DNA of 64,000 nt, from positions 2,542,001-2,606,000 of the forward strand of contig NZ_CP033969.1 in assembly GCF_003854935.1 (NCBI RefSeq). The letters are read 5' to 3'. The position numbers and the translations under genes are program-made. The DNA is from Cupriavidus pauculus (GTDB lineage: Bacteria; Pseudomonadota; Gammaproteobacteria; Burkholderiales; Burkholderiaceae). The notes under the pieces were generated by a model, which was not told the DNA's origin, did no database searches, and saw nothing but the letters and a program-made list of their open reading frames with translations. How positions within the stretch are numbered: the first letter of the stretch is position 1; each line of letters opens with the position of its first letter. Shown one piece after another: positions 54,861 to 62,979 of the stretch.

Positions 54861-55652
54861 TCAGGACGCAAAGCGTTCGCGCAGCGCGCGTGCCGCATCG
54901 CGCAGCAGCACGTGGTCCAGGCCCACGGCAACGAAATGCGCGCCCATGTCCAGGTAGCGCCGCGCGTCGGCCTCCGCCGGGGCCAGCGTGCCGATGGCCT
55001 TGCCGGCGCGGTTGGCCGCGTCGTAGATCTGCTGCACGGCCGCCTGCACGTCCGGGTGGTTCGGGTTGCCCAGGTGGCCGTAGGCCGCCGCCAGGTCGTT
55101 CGGGCCGATGAAGATGCCGTCGACGCCCGGCTCCGCGCAGATCTCGTCGATATTGTCCACGCCCTTTCGGCTTTCCACCTGCACCAGCACGCAGATGTTG
55201 TCGTTGATGGTCTGGAAGAAGTCGGGCAGGGTGCCGAAGCGGTTCTGCCGCTGCACGCCCGACACGCCGCGGATGCCATCGGGCGGATAGCGCGTGGCCC
55301 GCACCGCGCGGCGCGCCTCGTCGGCCGATTCCACGAACGGGATCAGGAAGTTGTAGAAGCCGATGTCGAGCAGCCGCTTGATCATGACCGGGTCGTTCCA
55401 CGGCGGGCGCACGACCGGCGCGCTGGTGCTGTCCTTGAGCGCCATCAGCTGCGGCGCGAACGTCAGCACGTCGTTGGGCGAATGCTCGCCATCGAGCAGC
55501 AGCCAGTCGAAGCCGGCCAGCCCGACGATCTCGCTGGTCACGGGCTGGCCCAGCGAACTCCACAGGCCGATCAGCCGCTTGCGCGCCAGCACGTCGGCCC
55601 GGAAGCGGTTGGGCAGCGGGTGGATCTGCGGCAGGTGAGGGGTGGTGGTCAT
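54861..55652 (-). CDS. HpcH/HpaI-family class II aldolase (GarL-like)
   Basis: This 263-residue metal-dependent aldolase cleaves 2-keto-3-deoxy-sugar acids or 4-hydroxy-2-oxo acids to pyruvate and an aldehyde. Signatures are DGEHSPND (catalytic His H57), VVRPPWND, the metal-ligand Glu in [14 protein letters not shown] and the Asp in [16 protein letters not shown]. Its neighbours favour 2-dehydro-3-deoxyglucarate aldolase activity, but 4-hydroxy-2-oxoheptanedioate cleavage cannot be excluded. It is the third gene of the operon, 15 bp after the LDH2-type gene. Confidence 0.88.
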   Translation of the reverse strand: MTTTPHLPQIHPLPNRFRADVLARKRLIGLWSSLGQPVTSEIVGLAGFDWLLLDGEHSPNDVLTFAPQLMALKDSTSAPVVRPPWNDPVMIKRLLDIGFYNFLIPFVESADEARRAVRATRYPPDGIRGVSGVQRQNRFGTLPDFFQTINDNICVLVQVESRKGVDNIDEICAEPGVDGIFIGPNDLAAAYGHLGNPNHPDVQAAVQQIYDAANRAGKAIGTLAPAEADARRYLDMGAHFVAVGLDHVLLRDAARALRERFAS

Positions 55653-55667
55653 GCGGGGGTCTCCTGT

Positions 55668-56762
55668 TCAGTCTGCGGCCAGCGCGGACAGCGGGCCGGG
55701 CGACTTGCCACGCGCCTGCAGCACGCGCGCGGCCGCATCGTCAAGCTGGGCCAGCGTGCTGCTGTCCACGGGAATGGCTTCGGCGCGGGCACGGCGCCAC
55801 GCGCGCTCGGGGTCGCCGGGCAGGCGGATGGCGTCGTTGCCGGGCTGCAGCCGTGACGCCTTCATCCATTCGACGAACGCTTCCACCTCGTGGCCGAACG
55901 TCGTGCTGCTGCCCAGCCGCGCGGGGTCGAAGATGATCGCCAGCATGTTGTTCCAGACCGCGTGCTCGTGCGTGAGCGTCGCCGGGCGGATCGTGTGCCC
56001 GCCGGTCACGGCCGCGCCCAGCAGCTCGCACATCACGGCCAGCACGTAGCCCTTGTGCTCGCCGAACGTGCGCAGCGCGCCCTGCGGCGTGCCCGGGTGC
56101 GGGAACATCACGGCCGGGTCGTCGGTGGGATGGCCGTGCGGGTCCATCAGGCAGCCGGGCGGCACGGGCACGCTCTTGTTGTTGGCCACGCGCACCTTGC
56201 CCAGCGCGATGGCGCTGGTGGCAAAGTCCAGCACCAGCGGCGGCTGCCCGGCCACCGGCACGCCGATCGTGAACGGGTTGGTGCCAAAGCGCGCGTCGTA
56301 GCCGCCGTGCGGCGCCACGATGGGCTTGGACAGCACGTTGACGAAGTGGATCGAGATCATGCCGGCGGCCGTGGCCTGCTCGGCCCAGTGGCCCACGCGC
56401 CCCAGATGGTGCGAGCGGCGCAGCCCCAGCACGCACACGCCGTGTTCCTGCGCGCGGGCGATGCCCAGCCGCATCGCCTGCTCGGTCACGGCCTGGCCCA
56501 TGCCGCGGTTGCCGTCCAGGCTCAGGATGCCGCCCGATTCGTGCACCACGCTGACCTGCTGGTTGAGCTGAAGCTGGTCGGCCTGCCACGACATCACGTA
56601 CTTCGGGATCATGCCCACGCCGTGCGAATCGTGGCCGGCCAGGTTGGCGCCGACCAGGTGATCGGCGGTCAGCGCGGCCTCGCGGGCGTCGGACCCGGCG
56701 GCCAGCCACAGGTCGACAACCCACTGGTGCAGTCCGGCGGTGGGAATGCGGTGATCGCTCAT
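55668..56762 (-). CDS. LDH2/malate dehydrogenase-family oxidoreductase
   Basis: This 364-residue NAD(P)-dependent 2-hydroxyacid dehydrogenase is of the non-Rossmann LDH2/MDH2 family (malate, ureidoglycolate, 2,3-diketogulonate enzymes). Motifs are LAGHDSHGVGMIPKY with the catalytic His, RRSHHLGRVGHWAEQA, FGTNPFTIGVP and GEHKGYVLAVMCELL. It should interconvert a 2-oxo and a 2-hydroxy acid that enters the pathway. The start overlaps no other gene but lies 2 bp after the receptor stop. Confidence 0.88.
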   Translation of the reverse strand: MSDHRIPTAGLHQWVVDLWLAAGSDAREAALTADHLVGANLAGHDSHGVGMIPKYVMSWQADQLQLNQQVSVVHESGGILSLDGNRGMGQAVTEQAMRLGIARAQEHGVCVLGLRRSHHLGRVGHWAEQATAAGMISIHFVNVLSKPIVAPHGGYDARFGTNPFTIGVPVAGQPPLVLDFATSAIALGKVRVANNKSVPVPPGCLMDPHGHPTDDPAVMFPHPGTPQGALRTFGEHKGYVLAVMCELLGAAVTGGHTIRPATLTHEHAVWNNMLAIIFDPARLGSSTTFGHEVEAFVEWMKASRLQPGNDAIRLPGDPERAWRRARAEAIPVDSSTLAQLDDAAARVLQARGKSPGPLSALAAD

Positions 56763-56764
56763 GC

Positions 56765-57760
56765 TTACTCCAGGTGGATGTTGGCCACCTTGATCAGGTT
56801 GGCCCATTTGGCGACTTCGCTTTTCTGGAAACTGCCGAGTTCGGCGGGGCCGGCGCCGGACGGCTCCACGCCCATCGACGCCAGCTTGGCCCGCACGTCC
56901 GGCTGGCGGATGATCTTGCCGATCTCGGTCGACAGCTTGTCGACAACAGGCCTGGGCGTGCCAGCCGGCGCGAAGATCGCCTGCCACGACACGATCTCGT
57001 AGCCCTTGAGCCCGGCTTCGTCCATGGTCGGCACGTCGGGCAGCTCGCCGGCGCGCTTGGGGCCGGTGGTGGCCAGCGCGCGGAACTTGCCGGACTGGAT
57101 CATCGGGATGGCCGCCAGGCTGTTCTCGAACACCAGGTCCACCTGGTTGCCCAGCAGCGCCTGCACCGCCTGGCTGCTGCCCTTGTACGGCACGTGGGTC
57201 ATGCGCAGCCCGGCCATGTTGGCGAACAGTTCCGCCGCCAGATGCTGCGACGTGCCGTTGCCCGACGAGCCGAAATTGACCGCGCCCGGCTTGGCCTTGG
57301 CGGCGGCAATCACGTCCTGCACGCTCTTCCACGGGCTGCTGCTGTTGACCACCAGCACGTTCGGCAGCGTGCCGATCAGCGTGATGGGCTGGAAGTTGCG
57401 GATGGGGTCGTACGGCATCTTCGGATACAGGCTCACGTTGATCGCGTGCGAGCTGATGGTGCCGCCCAGCAGCGTGTAGCCGTCCGGCGCGGCCTTGGCC
57501 ACGTAGTCCGAGCCGATGTTGCCGCCGGCGCCGGCGCGGTTTTCCACGACCACCGACTGGCCCAGCGCCGCCGACAGCTTCTGGCCGATCAGCCGGCCCA
57601 GCAGGTCGGTGGTGCCGCCGGCGGCGAACGGCACGACGTACGTAATCGGCTTGCTGGGGTAGGGATCGGCGGCCTGCGCGCCGGCCTGCTGGGCGGCGGC
57701 CATGCAGCCGGTACAAAGCACGGCCAGCACGGGCCGCATGAATCGGGTGGAAAAACGCAT
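56765..57760 (-). CDS. Bug-family tripartite tricarboxylate transporter receptor
   Basis: This 331-residue periplasmic binding protein has a signal peptide ending near GAQA. The mature start is YPSKPITYVVPFAAGGTTDLLGRLIG, the Bug carboxylate-binding loop. Later motifs are VENRAGAGGNIGSDYVAKAAPDGYTLL and NVLVVNSSSPWKSV. Bug receptors bind carboxylic acids for TctAB transporters, which are not in the window; orphan receptors are common in this family of bacteria. It is first in the operon, so the substrate is probably the pathway's acid. Confidence 0.92.
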   Translation of the reverse strand: MRFSTRFMRPVLAVLCTGCMAAAQQAGAQAADPYPSKPITYVVPFAAGGTTDLLGRLIGQKLSAALGQSVVVENRAGAGGNIGSDYVAKAAPDGYTLLGGTISSHAINVSLYPKMPYDPIRNFQPITLIGTLPNVLVVNSSSPWKSVQDVIAAAKAKPGAVNFGSSGNGTSQHLAAELFANMAGLRMTHVPYKGSSQAVQALLGNQVDLVFENSLAAIPMIQSGKFRALATTGPKRAGELPDVPTMDEAGLKGYEIVSWQAIFAPAGTPRPVVDKLSTEIGKIIRQPDVRAKLASMGVEPSGAGPAELGSFQKSEVAKWANLIKVANIHLE

Positions 57761-57915
57761 GCTGTGTCTCCTGTTTGCGCGAACGTCGGGGTACGGCATT
57801 CCAGTGTGCTTGCGGTGCTGCCAGGCGGTTTCCGGGGAGAAACCGTGCCGGACGGCCCGGGGCGTCTTGTCGTGCGCCCGCCAGCAAATCTACACGGTCG
57901 GCCGCCGGGCCGACT

Positions 57916-57928
57916 TGCAGAATCTGCA
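57916..57928. promoter_or_regulatory. Candidate LysR-type box (T-N11-A) in the divergent region
   Basis: TGCAGA-A-TCTGCA is a perfect palindrome of exactly T-N11-A form in the 275-bp region between the receptor gene and the ThDP enzyme gene. It lies about 155 bp from the operon start and 108 bp from the ThDP gene start. Confidence 0.5.
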
Positions 57929-58035
57929 TAACAGAAATGCACGATAGGCCCCGCGGCGCCGCGCGTCAAACGGAACAATCGCAGACATTCAGTTGCCAGC
58001 GTGCCGACTGCCCACCCGCCGACCCCGACTTCGCC

Positions 58036-59712
58036 ATGACTTCCACCCCTGCCCAAGCGGCCCGCACCGGCGGCCGCGTACTCGTCGACCAGCTCCGCCT
58101 GCACGGCACCGAGCGCATCTTCTGCGTGCCCGGCGAAAGCTTTCTGGACGTGCTGGACGCGCTGCACGACCAGCCCGCCATCGACCTCGTGGTCTGCAAG
58201 CACGAGGGCGCCGCGGCCAACATGGCCGAGGCCGACGGCAAGCTGACCGGCCGGCCCGGCATCTGCTTCGTCACGCGCGGCCCGGGCGCCACGCACGGCA
58301 GCATCGGCGTCCATATCGCCCAGCAGGACTCCACGCCGATGATCCTGTTCGTCGGCCAGATTGCCCGCGAGCACAAGGGCCGCGAGGCGTTCCAGGAGGT
58401 GGACTACGCCGCCGTGTTCGGATCGATGGCCAAGTGGGCCGCCGAGATCGACGACCCGGCGCGGATTCCGGAGATGGTGGCGCGCGCGTTCCAGGTGGCC
58501 ACGTCGGGCCGCCCCGGCCCGGTGGTGCTGGCGTTGCCCGAGGACGTGCTGGACGGCATGGTCGAGGTGGTCGACGCCGCGCCATACCGCAGCGTGGCCG
58601 CCGCGCCGCGCGCCGAGGATGCCCGGGCGCTGGCGGAGGCGCTGCAGACGGCCCGGCGCCCGCTCGTGATTGCCGGCGGCGCCAACTGGACCGACCAGGC
58701 CGTACGCGATTTCGCCGCGTTCGTGACGGCGTGGGACTTGCCGGTGGCCTGCGCGTTCCGCCGCCAGGACGTGATCGACAACCGCGATCCGCACTATGTC
58801 GGCCACCTGAGCCTGGGCGTCAGCCCGAAGCTGGCCGAGCGCGTGCGGACGGCCGACCTGATCGTGGCATTCGGCACCCGGCTGGGCGATATCGCCACCG
58901 ACGCCTATACGCTGCTCACGCCGCCGCTGCCGGCGCAGAAGCTGGTGCATATCCACGCCGACAGCACCGAACTGGGCCGGGTCTACCAGGCGGCGCTGCC
59001 GATCCACGCCGGCGTGGCGCCCGGCGCCGCAATGCTGGCGTCGCTGCCCGCGCCGCCCACCGTCCCCTGGAAGGACTGGACCGCCGGCGCCCGCGCCGAC
59101 CACCAGGCATTCGTCACGCCGCCCAAGCCGCACGCGGAACTGACCGGCGTCGACATGGCCGCCGCCATGGCCCATCTGAACGATGTGCTGCCGGATGACG
59201 CGATGCTGTCGAACGGCGCCGGCAACTACACGGTCTGGCTGCACCGGTTCTACGCGTACAAGCGCCCGCGCACGGAACTGGCGCCCACCTGCGGCGCGAT
59301 GGGCTACGGCCTGCCGGCCGCCATCGCCGCCAAGCTGCGGTTTCCGGAAAAGACCGTGGTCTGCTTTGCCGGCGACGGCTGCTTCCTGATGTACCCGCAG
59401 GAAATCGCCACCGCCGCCGCCCACGGCGCCAACCTGATCACGATCGTGGTGAACAACCGCATGTACGGCACGATCCGGATGCACCAGGAACGCCGCTACC
59501 CCGGCCGCCAGAGCGGCACGGCCATCGTCAACCCCGATTTCGTGGAAATGGCCCGCGCCTGCGGCGCCTGGGCCGAACGCGTCGAACGCACCGAAGACTT
59601 CGCCGCCGCCTTCGCCCGCGCCACCCAGGCCGGCAAGCCGGCCGTGCTGGAACTGGTGACCGACCCGCTGCAAATCACACCGGCCATGCGGGTAACGGAA
59701 CTGCCGAAGTAA
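58036..59712 (+). CDS. Thiamine diphosphate-dependent enzyme (acetolactate synthase-like)
   Basis: This 558-residue ThDP enzyme has three domains: Pyr (TGGRVLVDQLRLHGTERIFCVPGE, activating E57 in CKHEGAA), central (LIVAFGTRLGDIATD) and PP (FAGDGCFLMYPQE ... VVNNRMYG, the GDG-NN cofactor site). It resembles acetolactate synthase large subunits and related decarboxylases or lyases. Glyoxylate carboligase lacks the activating Glu, so this is probably not Gcl despite the neighbouring tartronate semialdehyde reductase-like gene. It is divergent from the catabolic operon. Confidence 0.85.
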   Translation: MTSTPAQAARTGGRVLVDQLRLHGTERIFCVPGESFLDVLDALHDQPAIDLVVCKHEGAAANMAEADGKLTGRPGICFVTRGPGATHGSIGVHIAQQDSTPMILFVGQIAREHKGREAFQEVDYAAVFGSMAKWAAEIDDPARIPEMVARAFQVATSGRPGPVVLALPEDVLDGMVEVVDAAPYRSVAAAPRAEDARALAEALQTARRPLVIAGGANWTDQAVRDFAAFVTAWDLPVACAFRRQDVIDNRDPHYVGHLSLGVSPKLAERVRTADLIVAFGTRLGDIATDAYTLLTPPLPAQKLVHIHADSTELGRVYQAALPIHAGVAPGAAMLASLPAPPTVPWKDWTAGARADHQAFVTPPKPHAELTGVDMAAAMAHLNDVLPDDAMLSNGAGNYTVWLHRFYAYKRPRTELAPTCGAMGYGLPAAIAAKLRFPEKTVVCFAGDGCFLMYPQEIATAAAHGANLITIVVNNRMYGTIRMHQERRYPGRQSGTAIVNPDFVEMARACGAWAERVERTEDFAAAFARATQAGKPAVLELVTDPLQITPAMRVTELPK

Positions 59713-59733
59713 GGGAGGAGGGCGGGGTAGTAC

Positions 59734-59761
59734 ATCGCCCATCGCCCATCGCCCATCGCCC
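59734..59761. repeat. Heptanucleotide tandem repeat (ATCGCCC x4)
   Basis: There are four perfect copies of a 7-bp unit in the noncoding DNA 22 bp after the ThDP gene stop. It is a potential VNTR. Confidence 0.9.
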
Positions 59762-59787
59762 GAAGCGTGAAATTCACCGCCGGGGTT

Positions 59788-60026
59788 GCTCCCCTCTCCC
59801 GCCCGCGGGAGAGGGGTTGGGGGTGAGGGCCAGCGGCTCAAATCGCGATGTTGGTCGGCAAGCAGAGCCTCAACGCCCTCACCCCCAGCCCCTCTCCCGC
59901 ATTGCGGGAGAGGGGAGCAAGACATCGGGATGTCGAGCTCGCAGCCGAATTTCAGCGATGGTGGTCTCCCCTCTCCCGCCTGCGGGAGAGGGGTTGGGGG
60001 TGAGGGCCAGCGGTTCAAATCGAGAC
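59788..60026. repeat. Palindromic intergenic repeat, locus 7 (full unit plus half unit)
   Basis: A full forward-core unit (59788-59918) is followed by 47 bp and a half unit (59966-60026) that stops inside the core. It occupies the gap between the convergent ThDP gene and the small LexA-box gene. The rest of the gap, 60027-60154, contains only weak AT-rich and GCCGG inverted repeats that might end the minus-strand transcript. Confidence 0.9.
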
Positions 60027-60154
60027 AAATCCCCATTTACCCCGCCATACCCCAAGCCACGAAGCGCCTCATCCAGCACCCCACCGACTTTTACCCCAAA
60101 TTATTCAAAACCAATAATTCCCACTAAACGCCGGAAACTGCCTAGCACACCGGC

Positions 60155-60472
60155 CTAGAACAGCGACCCCTGCGGCCGCTCCTCTCCATGGCCGGCATCC
60201 CGCTGCCGCGCAGGCACAGCCAGGATCTGCCGGATCTGCGCCAGATACCGCTCGCCCACCGCCCGATGCGTCTTCCGCGCCTCTTCCGCAAAGCTGCGCC
60301 GCGACGGCGGCCGGATGTTCAGCATGCGGCAAAGCGTTGACAGGTAAGGCTTTTTCCCATCCGTGGTGGCGCGGCGGGCGGCCGTCAGCAGGGCGGCGTC
60401 GCCAATGCGGCTGCGCAGCCAGATCAACACCTGACGGTCATATTCGTTCTGTACACGGATCAAGTTTTCCAT
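60155..60472 (-). CDS. Small SOS-box-controlled protein with C-terminal clamp-like motif
   Basis: I do not recognise this 105-residue protein. It is basic, without signal peptide or membrane segment, and mostly helical (NEYDRQVLIWLRSRIGDAALLTAARRA, LSTLCRMLNIRPPSRRSF, AVGERYLAQIRQIL). The last five residues are QGSLF, similar to the QL[SD]LF pentapeptide that binds the beta sliding clamp in DNA polymerases and repair proteins. A sigma-70 promoter (TTGAAA, 16-bp spacer, TATATT; 60550-60523) lies under two CTGT-N8-ACAG boxes. It is monocistronic. A role in the DNA-damage response is inferred from control and motif only. Confidence 0.75.
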   Translation of the reverse strand: MENLIRVQNEYDRQVLIWLRSRIGDAALLTAARRATTDGKKPYLSTLCRMLNIRPPSRRSFAEEARKTHRAVGERYLAQIRQILAVPARQRDAGHGEERPQGSLF

Positions 60473-60496
60473 TTCCCAGGGCTCCGAAGGTTCCGA

Positions 60497-60533
60497 TACT
60501 GTTCATGCATACAGTACCTGTAAATATATACAG
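60497..60533. promoter_or_regulatory. Two adjacent LexA-like SOS boxes
   Basis: Box 1 is CTGTTCATGCATACAG (60499-60514), extended by TA on each side. Box 2 is CTGTAAATATATACAG (60518-60533). Both fit CTGT-N8-ACAG exactly. Box 2 overlaps the predicted -10 (TATATT, 60528-60523, minus strand) and box 1 overlaps the transcription start region. The divergent lysR starts 85 bp away and could share control. Confidence 0.75.
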
Positions 60534-60617
60534 TGAATCGGAAATTTCAAGGCCGTGGGTGGGACGTCGGTGCCACAATGGCAACCCCCCGCGTCCCCGC
60601 CCGAATACCGCCTGACC

Positions 60618-61511
60618 ATGCGCCTGCCCAGCCTGATCGCGCTCCAGATGCTCGAAAGCGCTGCCCGCCTCGGCAGCTTCACGCGCGCCGCCGCCGAACT
60701 GAACGTGACCGAGAGCGCGATCTCGCGCCAAGTTCAGGCGCTGGAAGCGCGCCTGGGCGTGCGGTTTTTCGAACGGGTCAAGCAGCGCGTGGTGCTGACC
60801 GCCGACGGCGACCGCTACGTGCGCGAGATCCGCGCCGAACTGAAGGCCATCGAACGCGCCACGCGCGACCTGGCCTCGCGCGCCGGCGGCATGGAAGTGC
60901 TGGAACTGGCCGTGGTGCCCACCTTCGCCACGCAATGGCTGATCCCGCGCCTGGCCGGTTTCCGCGACGACCACCCGCGCATCGTCGTCAACGTCCACGC
61001 CCGGCCCGAGCCGTTCCACTTTGCCGATTCCGTGTTCGATGCCGCCATCTACTTCGGCGAACGGCCATGGGAGGGCCACGCCTCGGCCCGGCTGCTCGAC
61101 GAGGGGCGCTCGATCGCGGTGTGCAGCCCGCAGCTGCTGGCCGGGCAGCCGGTGCGCCGCCGCGAAGACCTGCTCAAGCTGCCGCGCCTGCATCTGCAAA
61201 GCCGGCCCGAAGCGTGGCCCGACTGGTTTGGCGGCGCCGACGAGGCCATCCGGCGCCAGGCCCGGCTGGGCCCGCGCTACGACCTGTTCTCGATGATTAC
61301 CCGCGCGGCGGCCAGCGGCCTGGGCGTGGCCGTGCTGCCCGAGATGATGGTGCGCGCGGAAATCGACGCCGGCCAGCTCGTGGCGCTGCCCTTTGCCGAC
61401 GAGGCCCCGGCGCGGCCGTCGGGCGCGTACTTCGTGACATGGCGGGCGGGCAACGACAGGGCCGAGCGCTTTGCCGACTGGCTGCGCCGCCAGTGCGCGG
61501 CATCAACTTGA
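60618..61511 (+). CDS. LysR-family regulator upstream of hglS
   Basis: This 297-residue LysR regulator of the GcvA-like subgroup has its helix-turn-helix in LIALQMLESAARLGSFTRAAAELNVTESAISRQVQALE. The effector domain includes LAVVPTFATQWLIPRLAGF and SGLGVAVLPEMMVRAEI. ATG 60618 is preferred; an in-frame ATG at 60555 would start within the divergent promoter. The 2-oxoadipate enzyme gene follows on the same strand after 103 bp and is the likely target. Confidence 0.9.
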   Translation: MRLPSLIALQMLESAARLGSFTRAAAELNVTESAISRQVQALEARLGVRFFERVKQRVVLTADGDRYVREIRAELKAIERATRDLASRAGGMEVLELAVVPTFATQWLIPRLAGFRDDHPRIVVNVHARPEPFHFADSVFDAAIYFGERPWEGHASARLLDEGRSIAVCSPQLLAGQPVRRREDLLKLPRLHLQSRPEAWPDWFGGADEAIRRQARLGPRYDLFSMITRAAASGLGVAVLPEMMVRAEIDAGQLVALPFADEAPARPSGAYFVTWRAGNDRAERFADWLRRQCAAST

Positions 61512-61614
61512 TGCGCAAAGTGCAATAAGTCCGTCACAAATATCGCTTGTCGCGGCATGCGGCGCCGCCCAGACTTGGCGGCTTTCCGATCCGCCCCACA
61601 GCCATAGCCTGACG

Positions 61615-62967
61615 ATGTCCGCTTTCACGTCCCCGAGCCAGATCCGCGCCCAGTTCTCGCGCGCCATGTCCGATATGTACCGCGCCGAGGTGCCGCAATA
61701 CGGCACGCTGATGACGCTGGTGTCCGATGTCAACGCCGACGTGCTGGCCGGCATTGGCGCGGCCGCCGCCGGCGCCGCTGGGCAGGAGGCCCGGATCGAG
61801 GTGGAGCGGCACGGCGCCATCCGCGTGGGCACGCCCGCCGAACTGGCCACCATCCGCCGCCTGTTCGCCGTGATGGGCATGTTCCCGGTGGGCTACTACG
61901 ACCTGTCCGTGGCCGGCGTGCCGGTCCATTCCACCGCGTTCCGGCCCAAGGACGTGGCCGGCCTGGCCGAGAACCCGTTCCGCGTGTTCACGTCGCTGCT
62001 GCGGCTGGACCTGATCCAGGACGCCGCGCTGCGCGACGCCGCGGCCGGCGTGCTGGCCACGCGGTCGATCTTCACGCCGGGCTGCCTGGCGCTGATCGAG
62101 CGCGCCGAGCAGCAGGGCGGGCTCGATGACGCCGACGCGGCGCAGTTCGTCGCCGAGGCGCTGGAGACGTTCCGCTGGCACGGCCGCGCCACCGTGGACG
62201 CCGAGCTGTACTGGAAGCTGCGCAAGACCCATCCGCTGATCGCGGACATCGTGTGCTTTCCGGGGCCGCACATCAACCACCTGACACCGCGCACGCTCGA
62301 CATCGACGTGGTACAGGCACTGATGCCCGAGCGCGGCATCCAGCCCAAGGCCGTGGTGGAAGGCCCGCCCACGCGCCAGTGCCCGATCCTGCTGCGCCAG
62401 ACCAGCTTCCTGGCGCTGAGCGAGCCGGTGACCTTCCGCGATGGCGGCGAGGCCGGCACCCATACCGCGCGCTTTGGCGAGATCGAGCAACGCGGCGTGG
62501 CGCTGACGCCCAAGGGCCGCCAGCGCTACGACGCGCTGCTGAACGAGGTGCGCCAGATCATCACGCCGGCCGGCGACGGGTCCAACGCGGCGGCCTACCG
62601 CCAGACGCTGGAGTCGGTGTTCCGCGCGTTCCCGGACGACCATGACCAGATGCGGCGCGAAGGGCTGGCGTACTACCGCTACAAGGTGGGCAACACCGCG
62701 GCCGACGGCGCCGACGTCGAAGCCCTGATCGCGGCCGGCGCGCTCGTGGCCGAACCCATCACGTACGAGGATTTCCTGCCCGTCAGCGCCGCCGGCATCT
62801 TCCAGTCGAACCTCGGCGACGAAAACCGCGACGCGCTGGAAGCCTCGCCCAACCGCGTCGCCTTCGAAGCCGCCCTGGGCGCCGCCGTCAGCGACGAACT
62901 GGCCCTGTACGCGGCCGAGCAAGACGCATCGCTGAAAGCCGCACTGAAGGCGCTGGGGGTAGGTTGA
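61615..62967 (+). CDS. hglS: 2-oxoadipate dioxygenase/decarboxylase family protein (HglS/YdcJ)
   Basis: This 450-residue protein is a member of the DUF1338/HglS family. These VOC-fold Fe(II) enzymes convert 2-oxoadipate to D-2-hydroxyglutarate and CO2 in lysine catabolism. Visible features are MSDMYRAEVPQYGTLMTLV, GYYDLSVAGVPVHSTAFRP with a metal-ligand His (H105), the second His region PGPHINHLTPRTLDID, and YEDFLPVSAAGIFQSNL at the C terminus. Length is normal. Other lysine catabolic genes are not in the window, so substrate assignment rests on family. Confidence 0.88.
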   Translation: MSAFTSPSQIRAQFSRAMSDMYRAEVPQYGTLMTLVSDVNADVLAGIGAAAAGAAGQEARIEVERHGAIRVGTPAELATIRRLFAVMGMFPVGYYDLSVAGVPVHSTAFRPKDVAGLAENPFRVFTSLLRLDLIQDAALRDAAAGVLATRSIFTPGCLALIERAEQQGGLDDADAAQFVAEALETFRWHGRATVDAELYWKLRKTHPLIADIVCFPGPHINHLTPRTLDIDVVQALMPERGIQPKAVVEGPPTRQCPILLRQTSFLALSEPVTFRDGGEAGTHTARFGEIEQRGVALTPKGRQRYDALLNEVRQIITPAGDGSNAAAYRQTLESVFRAFPDDHDQMRREGLAYYRYKVGNTAADGADVEALIAAGALVAEPITYEDFLPVSAAGIFQSNLGDENRDALEASPNRVAFEAALGAAVSDELALYAAEQDASLKAALKALGVG

Positions 62968-62979
62968 GCCCTGGTTCTT

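Noticed and set aside
58036-59712. Glyoxylate carboligase (gcl)
   Set aside because: Attractive next to a tartronate semialdehyde reductase-like gene, but the protein has the activating Glu in CKHEGAA, whereas Gcl has a hydrophobic residue there.
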